Source: Azonexus sp.
GTDB taxonomy: Bacteria > Pseudomonadota > Gammaproteobacteria > Burkholderiales > Rhodocyclaceae
Assembly: GCA_017983755.1 (NCBI GenBank)
Contig: JAGOAU010000005.1
Span: forward strand, 93,404 to 157,403
Length of the DNA stretch: 64,000 nucleotides
Direction: 5' to 3'
The notes under the pieces were generated by a model. That model saw only the letters and a program-made list of their open reading frames with translations, ran no database searches and was not told the DNA's origin. Within the stretch, counting starts at the first letter, position 1. The number at the start of each line of letters is the position of its first letter. This document shows positions 47,281 to 56,369 of this stretch, in pieces. Made by a program: the position numbers and the translations under genes.

Positions 47281-47934
47281 ATGCTCGAAATAGAAGGTCT
47301 GTCCCGCCGCTTCAACGGTCGCGCCGTCCTGCAGGATGTCTCGCTGCGTCTGCAGGCCGGTGAATACGTCGCCATCGTCGGCGAGTCGGGGGTCGGCAAG
47401 TCGAGCCTGCTCAACCTGATCGCCGGTCTGGACCGGCCCGATGGCGGCCGCCTGGCGCTCGACGGGGTCGATTACGCGACGCTCGATGAAGACGCGCTGA
47501 CCGGCCTGCGGCGCGACAAGCTCGGCTTCGTCTTCCAGGCTTTCCATGTCCTGCCGCATCTCAGCGTCCGCCACAACGTCGCGCTGCCGCTGTGGCTGCA
47601 GGGCGTGCACGGCAACGCCGCCGACGCGCCGGCGCAGCAGCTGCTCGACGCGGTCGGCCTCGGCGACAGGGCGGCCAGCTGGCCGCGCGAGCTTTCCGGC
47701 GGCGAACTGCAGCGGGTGGCGATCGCCCGCGCCCTGGTGCATCGCCCGCGCCTGGTGCTGGCCGACGAACCGACCGGCAATCTCGACCCGGCCAACGCCG
47801 CCCGCGTGCTGGCGCTGCTCGCCGAGCGCATTCGCGAGGCCGGCGCCATCGGCATCCTGGTCACGCATTCGCGCGAGGCCGCGGCGACCGCCGACCGCAT
47901 CCTGCAGTTGACGGCCGCCGGGCTACAGGCGTGA
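47281..47934 (+). CDS. ABC transporter ATPase (LolD/MacB/AttE-like)
   Basis: This 217-residue ATPase has Walker A GESGVGKSS, signature LSGGELQRVAIARAL and Walker B LVLADEPTGNLD, typical of the exporter subfamily that pairs with FtsX-type permeases. Its stop overlaps the GTG of the permease gene. With the next two genes it resembles att-type export cassettes. Confidence 0.92.
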   Translation: MLEIEGLSRRFNGRAVLQDVSLRLQAGEYVAIVGESGVGKSSLLNLIAGLDRPDGGRLALDGVDYATLDEDALTGLRRDKLGFVFQAFHVLPHLSVRHNVALPLWLQGVHGNAADAPAQQLLDAVGLGDRAASWPRELSGGELQRVAIARALVHRPRLVLADEPTGNLDPANAARVLALLAERIREAGAIGILVTHSREAAATADRILQLTAAGLQA

Positions 47935-50420
47935 GACTGGCCCCGGTCTTCCTCGGCTCGCTGGCGCGGCGGCGGATGGCGACGCTGTTCTCCTTCGTCG
48001 CCATCGTCCTCGGCGTCGCCCTGGGCATGGCGGTGCAGGCGGTGCATGAAGCGGCCCTCGGCGAATTCGGCCGCGGACTGCGCACGCTGGCCGGCGATGC
48101 AGACCTGCAGGTGGTCGGCCCGCGCGGCGGCTTCGATGAAACCCTCTATGCCGTCCTGGCCAGCCGCCCCGAAGTCGCCGATGCAAGCCCCGTCGTGGAA
48201 CTGGAGGTCAGGCTGGCGGGCAGCGAGGAAACCCTGCAGCTGCTCGGCGTCGACATCTTCGCGCTGGCCCGGGTGGCGCCGCTCCTGCTGCCGCGGCCGG
48301 TGGCAACGGCCGGTCGCCTGGCCAGCCTGGCCGACGACAGCGTCTTTCTGAGCGGCGCGGCGCAGGACGCGCTCGGCCGCAAGCCCGGCGAGCGCATCGA
48401 CTTGCAGGCCGGCAGCCGCAGCATGAGTTTCACAATTGCCGGCGACATTCCCGGCGCGGCCGAAAACCGCCGCCTGGCGGTGATGGATATTGCCGCCGTG
48501 CAGTCGCATTTCGGCAAGCTCGGCCGCCTCACCCGCATCGATCTCCGGTTGGCCGAAGGCGTCGCGCCCGATGACGCGCGTTCGGCGCTGCAGGCCTTGC
48601 TGCCGGCCGGCCTGCTGATCGAGGAGCCGGCGGCCGCCGCCGATCAGGCGGCCAACCTGTCGCGCGCCTACCGCGTCAACCTCACCATGCTGGCGGCAAT
48701 CGCGCTGCTCACCGGCGGCTTCCTCGTCTTTTCGGCGCAGGCGCTATCCGTGGTGCGCCGGCGCACCGAGTTCGCCTTCCTGCGTGCCCTCGGCCTGTCA
48801 CGGCGCAGCCTGTTCGCCTGGCTGCTGGCGGAAGGCGCCCTGGTCGGGCTGGCCGGCGGCGTCGCCGGGGTCGCGCTCGGCCACGGCCTGGCCTGGAGCG
48901 CGCTGACCCTGCTCGGCGGCGACCTCGGCGCCGGCTATTTTTCCGGGTTGACGCCGGCGTTGCACTTCGATCCGCAGGTCAGCGCGCTCTATGTCGCGCT
49001 CGGCATGCTGGCGGGAATCGCCGGCGCCTGGCTGCCGGCGCGCGAGGCGGCGACGGTGGCGCCGGCCCAGGCCCTGAAGGCCGGCGACGAAGGTGCGCTG
49101 CCTGGCGGCCACGGCCATCCCCGGCTCGGCCTCGGGCTGCTGGCGGCGAGCCTGGCAGCCTGCGCCATTCCGCCGCTGGCCGGGCTGCCGGTCGGCGGCT
49201 ACCTGGCGGTGGCCTGCCTGCTGGCGGGCAGCGTCCTGCTCCTGCCGACGCTCGCCGCCGTTGTCGCCCGCCTGCTGCCCGGGCGCGGCCCGGTGCCGGC
49301 GCGGCTGGCGGCGGCGCGTCTCGGCGCGGCGCCGGGGCATGCCGTGGTGGCCGCGGCCGGCGTGCTGACCAGCGTCGCGCTGGCGGCGGCGATGGCGATC
49401 ATGGTTGCTTCCTTCCGCGACTCGGTCGACCAGTGGCTGCACCAGTTGCTCCCCGCCGACCTCTACCTGCGCGCCGGCCAGGCACGCAGCAGCGCCTATC
49501 TCGATGAAGCCCTGCAGGCCGAAATTGCGGCTGTAAACGGGGTCGACCGCAGCAGCTTCACCCGTCACGAAAATCTGCGGCTGGCCGGCGGGCAGGCGCC
49601 GGTCGCCCTGATCGCGCGCCCGCTCGCTGCCGACGGCGGCAACCTGCCGCTGGTCGGCAAGGCGCAGCCGGGAGCGGGGACGGCAATCTGGATTTCCGAA
49701 GCGATGCTCGACCTCTACGGCTGGCGGGCCGGCCAGCAGGTGACGCTGCCGCTCGCCGGGAAGCCGGTCGACCTGCATGTCGCCGGCGTCTGGCGCGACT
49801 ACGCGCGGCAAACCGGCGCCGTCATGATCGACCTCGCCGACTACCGCCGCCTGACCGGCGACCGCCTGGTCAACGATGCCGCCATCTACCTGGCACCGGG
49901 TGCCGACGCTGACCGGGTCGCCGCGGCATTGACCGCACTGGCTGCTCCCGGCGTGCTGGAGGTGGCCCGGCCGGGGGAAATCCGGGCGCTCAGCCTGCGT
50001 ATTTTCGACCGCACCTTCGCCGTCACCTACCTGCTCGAAGCGGTCGCCATCGCCATCGGCCTGGCCGGCGTCGCCGCCAGTTTCGCGGCGCTGGCCGCGG
50101 CCCGGCGGCGCGAGTTCGGCATGCTCCGCCACCTCGGTCTGACCCGCCGCCAGATCGGCTGGATGCTGGCGCAGGAGGGCGCGCTCGCTGCCGGTGTCGG
50201 CGTCGCCGCCGGGCTGCTGGCCGGCGGTGCCATCGGCCTGGTGCTGATCGAGGTGGTCAATCGCCAGAGCTTCCACTGGAGCATGGACCTGCACGTGCCA
50301 TGGGCGTCGCTGGCGCTGTTCGCCGCCGGCCTGGTGGCGCTGGCCGCGCTGGCGGCAGTTCTCGCCGGGCGCCAGGCGATGCGCCGCGACGCGGTGCTGG
50401 CGGTGCGCGAGGACTGGTGA
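47931..50420 (+). CDS. FtsX-family ABC permease
   Basis: This 829-residue permease starts at a GTG overlapping the ATPase stop. It has an N-terminal helix, a periplasmic MacB-like domain (about 40-240), three helices (about 245-385), a second periplasmic region (about 490-690) and three C-terminal helices, that is, a duplicated FtsX arrangement in one chain. It is coupled at its 3' end to a lipocalin-like secreted protein gene (TGATG). The substrate is unknown. Confidence 0.88.
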   Translation: MRLAPVFLGSLARRRMATLFSFVAIVLGVALGMAVQAVHEAALGEFGRGLRTLAGDADLQVVGPRGGFDETLYAVLASRPEVADASPVVELEVRLAGSEETLQLLGVDIFALARVAPLLLPRPVATAGRLASLADDSVFLSGAAQDALGRKPGERIDLQAGSRSMSFTIAGDIPGAAENRRLAVMDIAAVQSHFGKLGRLTRIDLRLAEGVAPDDARSALQALLPAGLLIEEPAAAADQAANLSRAYRVNLTMLAAIALLTGGFLVFSAQALSVVRRRTEFAFLRALGLSRRSLFAWLLAEGALVGLAGGVAGVALGHGLAWSALTLLGGDLGAGYFSGLTPALHFDPQVSALYVALGMLAGIAGAWLPAREAATVAPAQALKAGDEGALPGGHGHPRLGLGLLAASLAACAIPPLAGLPVGGYLAVACLLAGSVLLLPTLAAVVARLLPGRGPVPARLAAARLGAAPGHAVVAAAGVLTSVALAAAMAIMVASFRDSVDQWLHQLLPADLYLRAGQARSSAYLDEALQAEIAAVNGVDRSSFTRHENLRLAGGQAPVALIARPLAADGGNLPLVGKAQPGAGTAIWISEAMLDLYGWRAGQQVTLPLAGKPVDLHVAGVWRDYARQTGAVMIDLADYRRLTGDRLVNDAAIYLAPGADADRVAAALTALAAPGVLEVARPGEIRALSLRIFDRTFAVTYLLEAVAIAIGLAGVAASFAALAAARRREFGMLRHLGLTRRQIGWMLAQEGALAAGVGVAAGLLAGGAIGLVLIEVVNRQSFHWSMDLHVPWASLALFAAGLVALAALAAVLAGRQAMRRDAVLAVREDW

Positions 50421-51499
50421 TGGAACGCCGCGCTTTCCTGCGGGCGCTTGCCGGCTTCACCGCCTTCGCCACCGGCGCCGCGTGCGCCGTCGACTTCGCC
50501 GAGGTGCGGCCGGGGCGCAAGCTGGTTTTCCCCGGCGACCATGGCGCGCACCCGGATTTCCGCACCGAATGGTGGTACGCGACGGGCTGGCTGAACCAGC
50601 CGGCGGGCAGCCCGGTCGGCTTCCAGATTACCTTTTTTCGCGTCCGCACTGGCATCGGCGAGGACAACCCCAGCGCCTTCGCGCCGCGCCAGCTGCTTCT
50701 CGCCCACGCCGCCATCGCCGATCCGGCACTCGGCCGCCTGCGCCACGACCAGCGCTCGGCGCGCACCGGTTTCGGCCGCGCCGGCTTTGCCAATGACCGG
50801 ACGCAGGTCTGGATCGGCGACTGGCGCCTGGCGCAGGAAGACGAGCGGCGCTACCGGGCGGTCGTGCGCAGCACAGAATTCGCCTACGACCTGACCCTCG
50901 TCGCCGACGGCCCGCCGCTGCTCAACGGCGTCGCCGGCTTCAGCGCCAAGGCGCCCGACCCGCGCCACGCCAGCCATTACTACAGCCGGCCGCAGCTCGG
51001 GGCGGCGGGCACGCTGACGCTCGCCGGGCGCACGCAGCCGGTGAGCGGGCAGGGCTGGCTCGATCACGAATGGTCGAGCGAACTGCTGGCAGCGGGGGCT
51101 AGGGGCTGGGACTGGATCGGCATCAATCTCGACGACGGCAGCGCGCTGATGGCCTTTCGCCTGCGCGGCGCCGACGATGCTGCGCTGTGGGCGGCCGCCA
51201 GCTTGCGGCCGGCCGCCGGTCTTCCGGAAACCTTCCCGCCCGCCGCCGTCGCCTTCGCGCCACTGCGGCAATGGCGCTCGCCGCGCACCGGCATCACCTA
51301 CCCCGTGGCCTGGCGGGTTCGTGTCGGCCAGCGGCGCTTCGAGTTGCAGCCCCTGATGGACGACCAGGAACTGGACAGCCGCCGCTCGACCGGCGCGATC
51401 TACTGGGAAGGCGCGGTCCGGCTGCTGGAAGACGGGCGCGAGATCGGGCGCGGCTACCTGGAAATGACGGGTTATGGGGAGCGGATGCGGCTGGAGTGA
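50420..51499 (+). CDS. Secreted AttH/CrtC-type lipocalin-like protein
   Basis: This 359-residue protein has an N-terminal signal peptide (MERRAFLRALAGFTAF) and the family motifs FRTEWWYATGWLN, VSGQGWLDHEWSS and YWEGAVRL, matching the AttH / carotenoid 1,2-hydratase superfamily. Its ATG overlaps the permease stop. ABC ATPase, permease and AttH-like proteins commonly occur together; the substrate of this set has not been established to my knowledge. Confidence 0.85.
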   Translation: MERRAFLRALAGFTAFATGAACAVDFAEVRPGRKLVFPGDHGAHPDFRTEWWYATGWLNQPAGSPVGFQITFFRVRTGIGEDNPSAFAPRQLLLAHAAIADPALGRLRHDQRSARTGFGRAGFANDRTQVWIGDWRLAQEDERRYRAVVRSTEFAYDLTLVADGPPLLNGVAGFSAKAPDPRHASHYYSRPQLGAAGTLTLAGRTQPVSGQGWLDHEWSSELLAAGARGWDWIGINLDDGSALMAFRLRGADDAALWAAASLRPAAGLPETFPPAAVAFAPLRQWRSPRTGITYPVAWRVRVGQRRFELQPLMDDQELDSRRSTGAIYWEGAVRLLEDGREIGRGYLEMTGYGERMRLE

Positions 51500-51588
51500 C
51501 GAACCGGATCGTCGCTGCAGCCGTGCCGCGGAAACGGATTCATGTTGCCTTGGTCAGAGTCCAATAAGGTCAGCGAAGGAGGAATGTC

Positions 51589-52596
51589 ATGGCGCGTTCA
51601 TTCGGTAGTCTCGCCCGTAGCCTGATCGGGATGGTTGCCCTGGGTCTGGCCGGCTTCGCATTCGGCGGCGGCTCCAACTATGGCGTGGTGCCGGGTGCCT
51701 TGCCGGTGGTTGCGGGGAAGGTCAGCGAATGGCCCGTGCCGACCCCGAAGTTCGCCCGCGATCCGGCGCCAGGTCCGGACGGCAACATCTACATTGCCGT
51801 GATGAGCGGCAATCGCATTGCCCGCTTCGAGCCGGCGACGCAGCGCTTCGTCGAATGGGATCTGCCTGCCGGCGCCCGGCCGCACGGCCTCGTCGTCGAT
51901 GCCGAGGGCAGCGTCTGGTACACCGGCAACGGCAACGGGACGATCGGCCGGCTCGATCCGAAAACCGGCAAGGTCAGCGAATTCAAGGCGCCGTCGGGCG
52001 GCGACCCGCATACGATCGTCTTCGATGCCGATGGCAACCTCTGGTTCACGGTGCAGGGCGGCCAGCGCGTCGGCCGGCTGGACAAGGGCAGCGGCCGGAT
52101 CGACGAGTACCCGCTGAGCGGCAATCCCTACGGCCTCGCGATCGACCGCCAGGGCATCGTCTGGGTTTGCCGCCTGGCTGGCGATTCGCTGGGTTGGATC
52201 GATCCGAAAAGCGGCCGGAGCGGGGAACTGGCGACCGGCTCCGGTTCGCGGCCGCGCCGTATCGCGGCCGCGCCGGACGGCAGCCTCTGGGTGGCCCTCT
52301 ACGGCAACGGCCGGCTGGCCCGCATCGACCCCGTCGCGCAGCGCGTTACCAAGACCTGGGCGCTGCCGCAGGCGGGCGGCAAGGGCGCCTACGCGGTCAC
52401 CGTCGATGCCGCAGGGCGGGTCTGGGTCAATGGCATCGATACCGACACGGTCTCGCTTTTCGATCCGGGGCGCGAGGAGTTCCGGGTCATTCCGCTGCCG
52501 TCGAAGGATGTCGGCATCCGCAAGGCGATCATCGATGCCCGCGGGCGCTACTGGTACATGGGCAGTCACAACGGTCGCCTCGGCATGATCGAGTGA
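51589..52596 (+). CDS. Vgb-like beta-propeller protein (secreted)
   Basis: This 335-residue protein has a signal peptide (SLIGMVALGLAGFAFGGG) and about six to seven repeats of the DxxGxxWF/Y...I/VGRLDP type, as in virginiamycin B lyase and SMP-30-like propellers. The catalytic residues of Vgb have not been verified, so it may be a lactonase, lyase or binding protein. It has an AAGGAGGAA ribosome site. Confidence 0.75.
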   Translation: MARSFGSLARSLIGMVALGLAGFAFGGGSNYGVVPGALPVVAGKVSEWPVPTPKFARDPAPGPDGNIYIAVMSGNRIARFEPATQRFVEWDLPAGARPHGLVVDAEGSVWYTGNGNGTIGRLDPKTGKVSEFKAPSGGDPHTIVFDADGNLWFTVQGGQRVGRLDKGSGRIDEYPLSGNPYGLAIDRQGIVWVCRLAGDSLGWIDPKSGRSGELATGSGSRPRRIAAAPDGSLWVALYGNGRLARIDPVAQRVTKTWALPQAGGKGAYAVTVDAAGRVWVNGIDTDTVSLFDPGREEFRVIPLPSKDVGIRKAIIDARGRYWYMGSHNGRLGMIE

Positions 52597-52630
52597 AACC
52601 GGCCCGCTACCGTAGGTTGGTGTAGTCACC

Positions 52631-53188
52631 ATGATGCGCGTGCTCATCCTGCTTGGCTTCCTGTGCGGCGCCTCGGGCGTGCTGGCTGACGACGCGCTGT
52701 GGGCCAGGATCGCGCAGGGCGGATACGTGCTGTTGATCCGCCACGCCGCAACTGACGCGGGCAACGGCGATCCGCCGGGTTTCCGCATCGGCGACTGTGC
52801 GACCCAACGCAATCTCTCGGCCGCGGGCCGCGACGAGGCCCGGCGTCTGGGCGAGACATTTCGCATGCATGGCGTGCCGGTAGCCGAGGTTCGCTCGAGC
52901 CCGTGGTGCCGCTGCCTCGACACCGCCCGCCTGGCCTTCGGCCGCGCCATGGCCTGGGCGCCCCTGTCGTCGCTGTTTCATGATCCTCGCAACGAGGCCG
53001 GGCAAAACGAAGCGGTGATTGCCTACCTGCGCGGCGCGCCGGCCGGCGGAAACGTCGTGCTGGTCACCCACAACTTCAATATCCGCTCGCTGGTCGGCAT
53101 CTCGCCGCTACCGGGCGAAACCGTCGTCGCCCGCTTCGCCGACGGCAGGCTGGAACTGGTCGGACGCCTGCCGGTTGCGTCCCGGTAA
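52631..53188 (+). CDS. Secreted histidine phosphatase superfamily protein
   Basis: This 185-residue protein has an N-terminal signal peptide (LILLGFLCGASGVLA) and a phosphohistidine motif LLIRHAATDAG, followed by VRSSPWCRCLDTARL and VTHNFNI, the second catalytic histidine. Periplasmic or secreted phosphatase activity is inferred. It converges with tpm. Confidence 0.85.
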   Translation: MMRVLILLGFLCGASGVLADDALWARIAQGGYVLLIRHAATDAGNGDPPGFRIGDCATQRNLSAAGRDEARRLGETFRMHGVPVAEVRSSPWCRCLDTARLAFGRAMAWAPLSSLFHDPRNEAGQNEAVIAYLRGAPAGGNVVLVTHNFNIRSLVGISPLPGETVVARFADGRLELVGRLPVASR

Positions 53189-53233
53189 ACTGCGTCGGCT
53201 CGGTCGGTCAGCAGTGCAGCGGGCCGCAGCGCA

Positions 53234-53953
53234 TCAGCTTTTCGGCGTCAGCAGATAGACCTTGTGCTCGACCCGCACCCGTTCCTTGATTGCCGGGTCG
53301 GCATCGGCCTCGAAGACGCTTTCGACATGGCTCAGGTCGATGTCGAAGGCGCGGGCATAGAGGCGGGTGATTTCGTCGGCGATGGCGAACGGCTGCTCCC
53401 GGGTCTCGCCGATATCCGGCTCTTCGGTGGTCAGGAGCAGGATCTTGCAGGCGGCCGGCAGGATTTTTCGCAGGTGGGCCAGGTAGGCGTGGCGGATTTC
53501 CTCAGGCAGCGCGGTCAGCGAGGCGCGGTCGAAGACGGCGGCGATGTCGCCGAGGTCGCTGGCGGCCAGGTCGAACAGGTCGCCGCACAGGATGTCGATG
53601 CGGCCGTTCTGCCAGAGGGTGAATTTGCCCTGCTTGCGGCGCGCCGGCTGCATCCGGTTCTCCTTGAAGAAGGCGCGCGCGGCCAGCGGGCTGAGTTCGA
53701 CGCCGACCACCGGGTGGCCCTGGCTGGCGAGCCACAGCAGGTCGAGGCTTTTGCCGCAGAGCGGCACGAAGATGCGGTCGCCGGGCGCCAGGCCGAGGCG
53801 GGGCCAGAAGCGGATCAGGCTGGCATTGACGGTTTTCTGGTGGAAGGCCGTGTCACGGTCACGCCAGCACTGTTGCCAAAGTTCGTTGTCGCGCCCGGTG
53901 TTCTCGCCCGCCGCCGTTTCCGTCACCGGGCGGGGGACAACGCCTTGATCCAC
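53234..53953 (-). CDS. tpm: Thiopurine S-methyltransferase family protein
   Basis: This 239-residue SAM-dependent enzyme has FVPLCGKSLDLLWLASQGH and VVGVELSPLA, followed by FDRASLTALP, as in bacterial TPMT. Such enzymes methylate thiols, selenite or tellurite. Its ATG lies 31 bp inside the end of nifM, so it is the last gene of the nifV operon and translationally linked to nifM. Confidence 0.88.
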   Translation of the reverse strand: MDQGVVPRPVTETAAGENTGRDNELWQQCWRDRDTAFHQKTVNASLIRFWPRLGLAPGDRIFVPLCGKSLDLLWLASQGHPVVGVELSPLAARAFFKENRMQPARRKQGKFTLWQNGRIDILCGDLFDLAASDLGDIAAVFDRASLTALPEEIRHAYLAHLRKILPAACKILLLTTEEPDIGETREQPFAIADEITRLYARAFDIDLSHVESVFEADADPAIKERVRVEHKVYLLTPKS

Positions 53954-54741
53954 TCCCGCTGGGCTTCACGCCGCCGCTTGTCGCTCAGGCGTTCGATGAT
54001 CTTCGCGCGCACCTCGGCGAAGGGCAGCAGGCCGCTCGGCAGGATCTCGTCGCAGCGCACGATATGCAGGCCGATCGGCGATTCGAGCACGGCGCTGATT
54101 TCGCCTTCGAGCAGCGAGAAAGCCGCCGGCTCCAGTTCGGCATAGAGTTGCTGGCGCTTGACGACGCCCAGCTGGCCGCCTTCCATCGCCGTCGGACATT
54201 GCGAATGGCGGAGCGCCGCTTCGCCGAATTTCTGGGCATTTTTGAGCGTCGACCGCAACGCTTCGAGTTGGGCGCCGGCCTTGGCCTTTTCGCCGGCGTT
54301 GTTGAAGGTGATCAGGATGTGGCGCAGGCGCCGCGCTTCCGGGCGGTCGAAGGCTTCGGGGTGCAGGCGGTAGTAGATTTCGGCATCGACGGCGCTGACC
54401 GGCGCGGTGGCCGAGGCGATCTTTTCGAGCACGCTTTCGACCCGCAGGTCGCGTGCCACCGCCTCGCCCAGCGTCGTCTCGTTGAGGCCGCTGCGTTCGA
54501 GATCCTGCGCGAACTCGTCGGCCGACGGGTAGCGCTTGCGCACCTCGTCTACGCGCATGGCCAGCGTGGTGGCGGGGATCACGACACTGGCCGCTTCGGC
54601 GCTGCCGAGGATGCGCTGCTCGATGCTGTTCTGCTTTCTCGCCACTTCCAGCAGGCGGCTGCGTTCCGGCTCGGAGAGCGTTTCCGGCGCCTTCTGGAAC
54701 AGTTGCCAGGAGAGCTTCAGTTCGAGATAGCCTTGCAGCAT
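53923..54741 (-). CDS. nifM: NifM, peptidyl-prolyl isomerase for nitrogenase maturation
   Basis: This 272-residue protein has a helical N-terminal domain and a C-terminal parvulin domain (about 135-255) with RRLRHILITFN, FGEAALRHSQCPTAMEGGQLG and SPIGLHIVRCDE. NifM is needed for maturation of NifH (and NifV in some bacteria). It has a good AAGGAG site. About 266 bp of a structured element separate it from nifZ. Confidence 0.93.
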   Translation of the reverse strand: MLQGYLELKLSWQLFQKAPETLSEPERSRLLEVARKQNSIEQRILGSAEAASVVIPATTLAMRVDEVRKRYPSADEFAQDLERSGLNETTLGEAVARDLRVESVLEKIASATAPVSAVDAEIYYRLHPEAFDRPEARRLRHILITFNNAGEKAKAGAQLEALRSTLKNAQKFGEAALRHSQCPTAMEGGQLGVVKRQQLYAELEPAAFSLLEGEISAVLESPIGLHIVRCDEILPSGLLPFAEVRAKIIERLSDKRRREAQREWIKALSPAR

Positions 54742-54760
54742 CGTCCTACTCCTTTGCTAT

Positions 54761-55025
54761 GGGCGTGTTCACAGTAAGCGACGGGCTGCGCAAGGGTCTG
54801 GCGGGGAGGCAGTGCCAGGCGCCGGTCGCACCGTGCAGTGATCTGCACAAGCGAGCGGCAACGCGGCAATGCGCCCCGCCAGGCCCTTGCCCTTCGGGTT
54901 TGCCGGGGCGGGCGGTCGCCGGTGTTGCTCGGCTTGGGAATGGAACAACCATTCCCGGCGCCTCGCGCCGTGGCGCCCCTCCCGCCCCGGCAAACGCAGT
55001 CCCGTCGCTTACTGTGAACACGCCC
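54761..55025. mobile_element. Cloverleaf-shaped inverted-repeat element (MITE-like) between nifZ and nifM
   Basis: The ends are perfect 25-bp inverted repeats (54761-54785 and 55001-55025; left end GGGCGTGTTCACAGTAAGCG). Inside, a 16-bp stem pairs 54791-54806 with 54874-54889 (one T-G mismatch); a perfect 14-bp stem pairs 54899-54912 with 54981-54994; and hairpins occur at 54833-54848 and 54936-54956 (GGGAATGG / CCATTCCC). No gene is inside. The right end contributes the first base of the nifZ TAG stop. A non-autonomous mobile element is the best explanation; a structured RNA is an alternative. Confidence 0.8.
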
Positions 55026-55471
55026 TAACTCGCTTCCAGCGCGCCTTCGGGAATCTGCAGCACGCGCCCCGGCAGGCTGTCGAAGTGGATGTGGTAGGCG
55101 ACGCCGCCCGGCGCATCGCGGATCACCTTGACCACCTCGCCGATGGCGCCGAGCGCGACCAGCACTTCGCCGCCGACCGACAGCCCCTTGGCCGCGCGCA
55201 CCTTTTCGCGGAACTCGAATTTCGACGGCGTCCACGGGTCGTTGGCGCCGATCAGCTCTTCCTCGCGGCAGCCGACGATCTTGCCTTCCTCGAGGAAATT
55301 GACCGAGTAAATGACCTGGTCCTGCAGGAAGGTGCCGACATCGACGACATAGCCGATGCTGCCGCGCCGCACCAGGAAATCGCCCGGGTCGAGCCCGGGG
55401 TAGGTGCCGTCGTTGCGGACGTTACGGGTCAGGCGCACCGGCTCCCCGTAGTCCCAGCGGGCGTCCATCAT
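55025..55471 (-). CDS. nifZ: NifZ, nitrogenase maturation protein
   Basis: This protein of about 148 residues (ATG at 55471, overlapping the nifW stop) contains the NifZ core DYGEPVRLTRNVRNDGTYPG and GFLV-type sequence, with RRGSIGYVVDVGTFLQDQ. NifZ is needed for full maturation of the MoFe protein. The C-terminal half (about 85-148) repeats an SH3-like SVGGEVLVALGAIGEVVKV motif. Its TAG stop includes the terminal base of the adjacent inverted-repeat element. Confidence 0.93.
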   Translation of the reverse strand: MMDARWDYGEPVRLTRNVRNDGTYPGLDPGDFLVRRGSIGYVVDVGTFLQDQVIYSVNFLEEGKIVGCREEELIGANDPWTPSKFEFREKVRAAKGLSVGGEVLVALGAIGEVVKVIRDAPGGVAYHIHFDSLPGRVLQIPEGALEAS

Positions 55472-55809
55472 TGGCGGAACACCTTGTCGAGCGACACGAA
55501 GGAGCTCATGCCGCCTTCCGGCTTGGCGACGTTCTGGAACACGGCGAAGACCTTTTCGGTCAGCGAGTCCGAAGTCACGAAATCCTGGTAGGCGCGTTCC
55601 AGCCACAGGCGGTAGATGCCGCGCTGCTGCCCTTCCTCGGGCGGCAGGTTGGGCGCCTGCTTGGCCAGGTAGTCATGGAAGCGCTGCAGGATGTGCAGGC
55701 GGTTCACCTGCACGACGGCGGGGTCGTAGGGCACCTCGAAGTAGTCGAGGAAGTCTTCGGCGGAAACCAGGTCTTCCATGGCTTCGGCGAGGGTCAGGGT
55801 ATCGTCCAT
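55468..55809 (-). CDS. nifW: NifW, nitrogenase-stabilising protein
   Basis: This 113-residue protein has AMEDLVSAEDFLDYFEVPYDP and QVNRLHILQRFHDYLA, matching NifW, which protects or stabilises the MoFe protein. It overlaps nifZ by ATGA and starts 10 bp after the unknown helical protein gene. Confidence 0.95.
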   Translation of the reverse strand: MDDTLTLAEAMEDLVSAEDFLDYFEVPYDPAVVQVNRLHILQRFHDYLAKQAPNLPPEEGQQRGIYRLWLERAYQDFVTSDSLTEKVFAVFQNVAKPEGGMSSFVSLDKVFRQ

Positions 55810-55819
55810 GATGGGTTCC

Positions 55820-56362
55820 TCAGGCGGCTACAAGTTGAAGTTCGGGGCGGTGGGCGGTGTCGTTGGCGCTGCCCTGGAATTCGTCGACCACTTCCAGCAA
55901 TTTGCCGGCGCCGAGCTGGTCGCGGCTGTCGAGGCTGGCCAGCTTGACCAGCCGGGCGCGCGAGTCGGCGATCTGGCCGAGGCGCAGCAGCACGACGCTC
56001 GCCGCCTTCAGCGCCAGCAGGTAGAAGCGCAACAGGCCGAAGGAATTGGCGGCGGCGGCGCCGAGCCGGGTTTCGTCGAGCAGCGTCCAGTCCGGCGGCA
56101 GGCCGAGGTGGCGGCCGGAAAGCTGCATCGCCCGTTCGGCGACGACCAGCGCATCTTCCAGCCGGTGCTGGTAGAAATAGTAGCGGTAGAGCCCGACCAG
56201 CACGCTGAGGTTCTCCGGCGCCAGCAGGTGGGCGCGCAGCAGCGAGAACTCGGCCGCAGGCTCGCCGTACTCGCTGGCCGCCTGGGCGATCAGACGCTCG
56301 GCCTCGGCCGGCAAGTCGTCCTCGAAATAGAGTTTGCAGTCGGAGAAATCGAGCAGGTCCAT
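55820..56362 (-). CDS. Unknown helical (TPR-like) protein in the nifV operon
   Basis: This 180-residue protein is rich in alpha helix (LYRYYFYQHRLEDALVVAERAM reads like a TPR-type helix pair, split over more than one repeat) and lacks signal and membrane segments. It is tightly spaced between cysE (7 bp) and nifW (10 bp), so it is almost certainly co-expressed with them. I infer a scaffold or partner role from helix content only. Confidence 0.75.
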   Translation of the reverse strand: MDLLDFSDCKLYFEDDLPAEAERLIAQAASEYGEPAAEFSLLRAHLLAPENLSVLVGLYRYYFYQHRLEDALVVAERAMQLSGRHLGLPPDWTLLDETRLGAAAANSFGLLRFYLLALKAASVVLLRLGQIADSRARLVKLASLDSRDQLGAGKLLEVVDEFQGSANDTAHRPELQLVAA

Positions 56363-56369
56363 GGCGTCT

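Noticed and set aside
54746-55028. Two small frames on opposite strands that both start with an FTVSDG sequence
   Set aside because: The shared sequence is produced by the terminal inverted repeats of the cloverleaf element, not by real genes.
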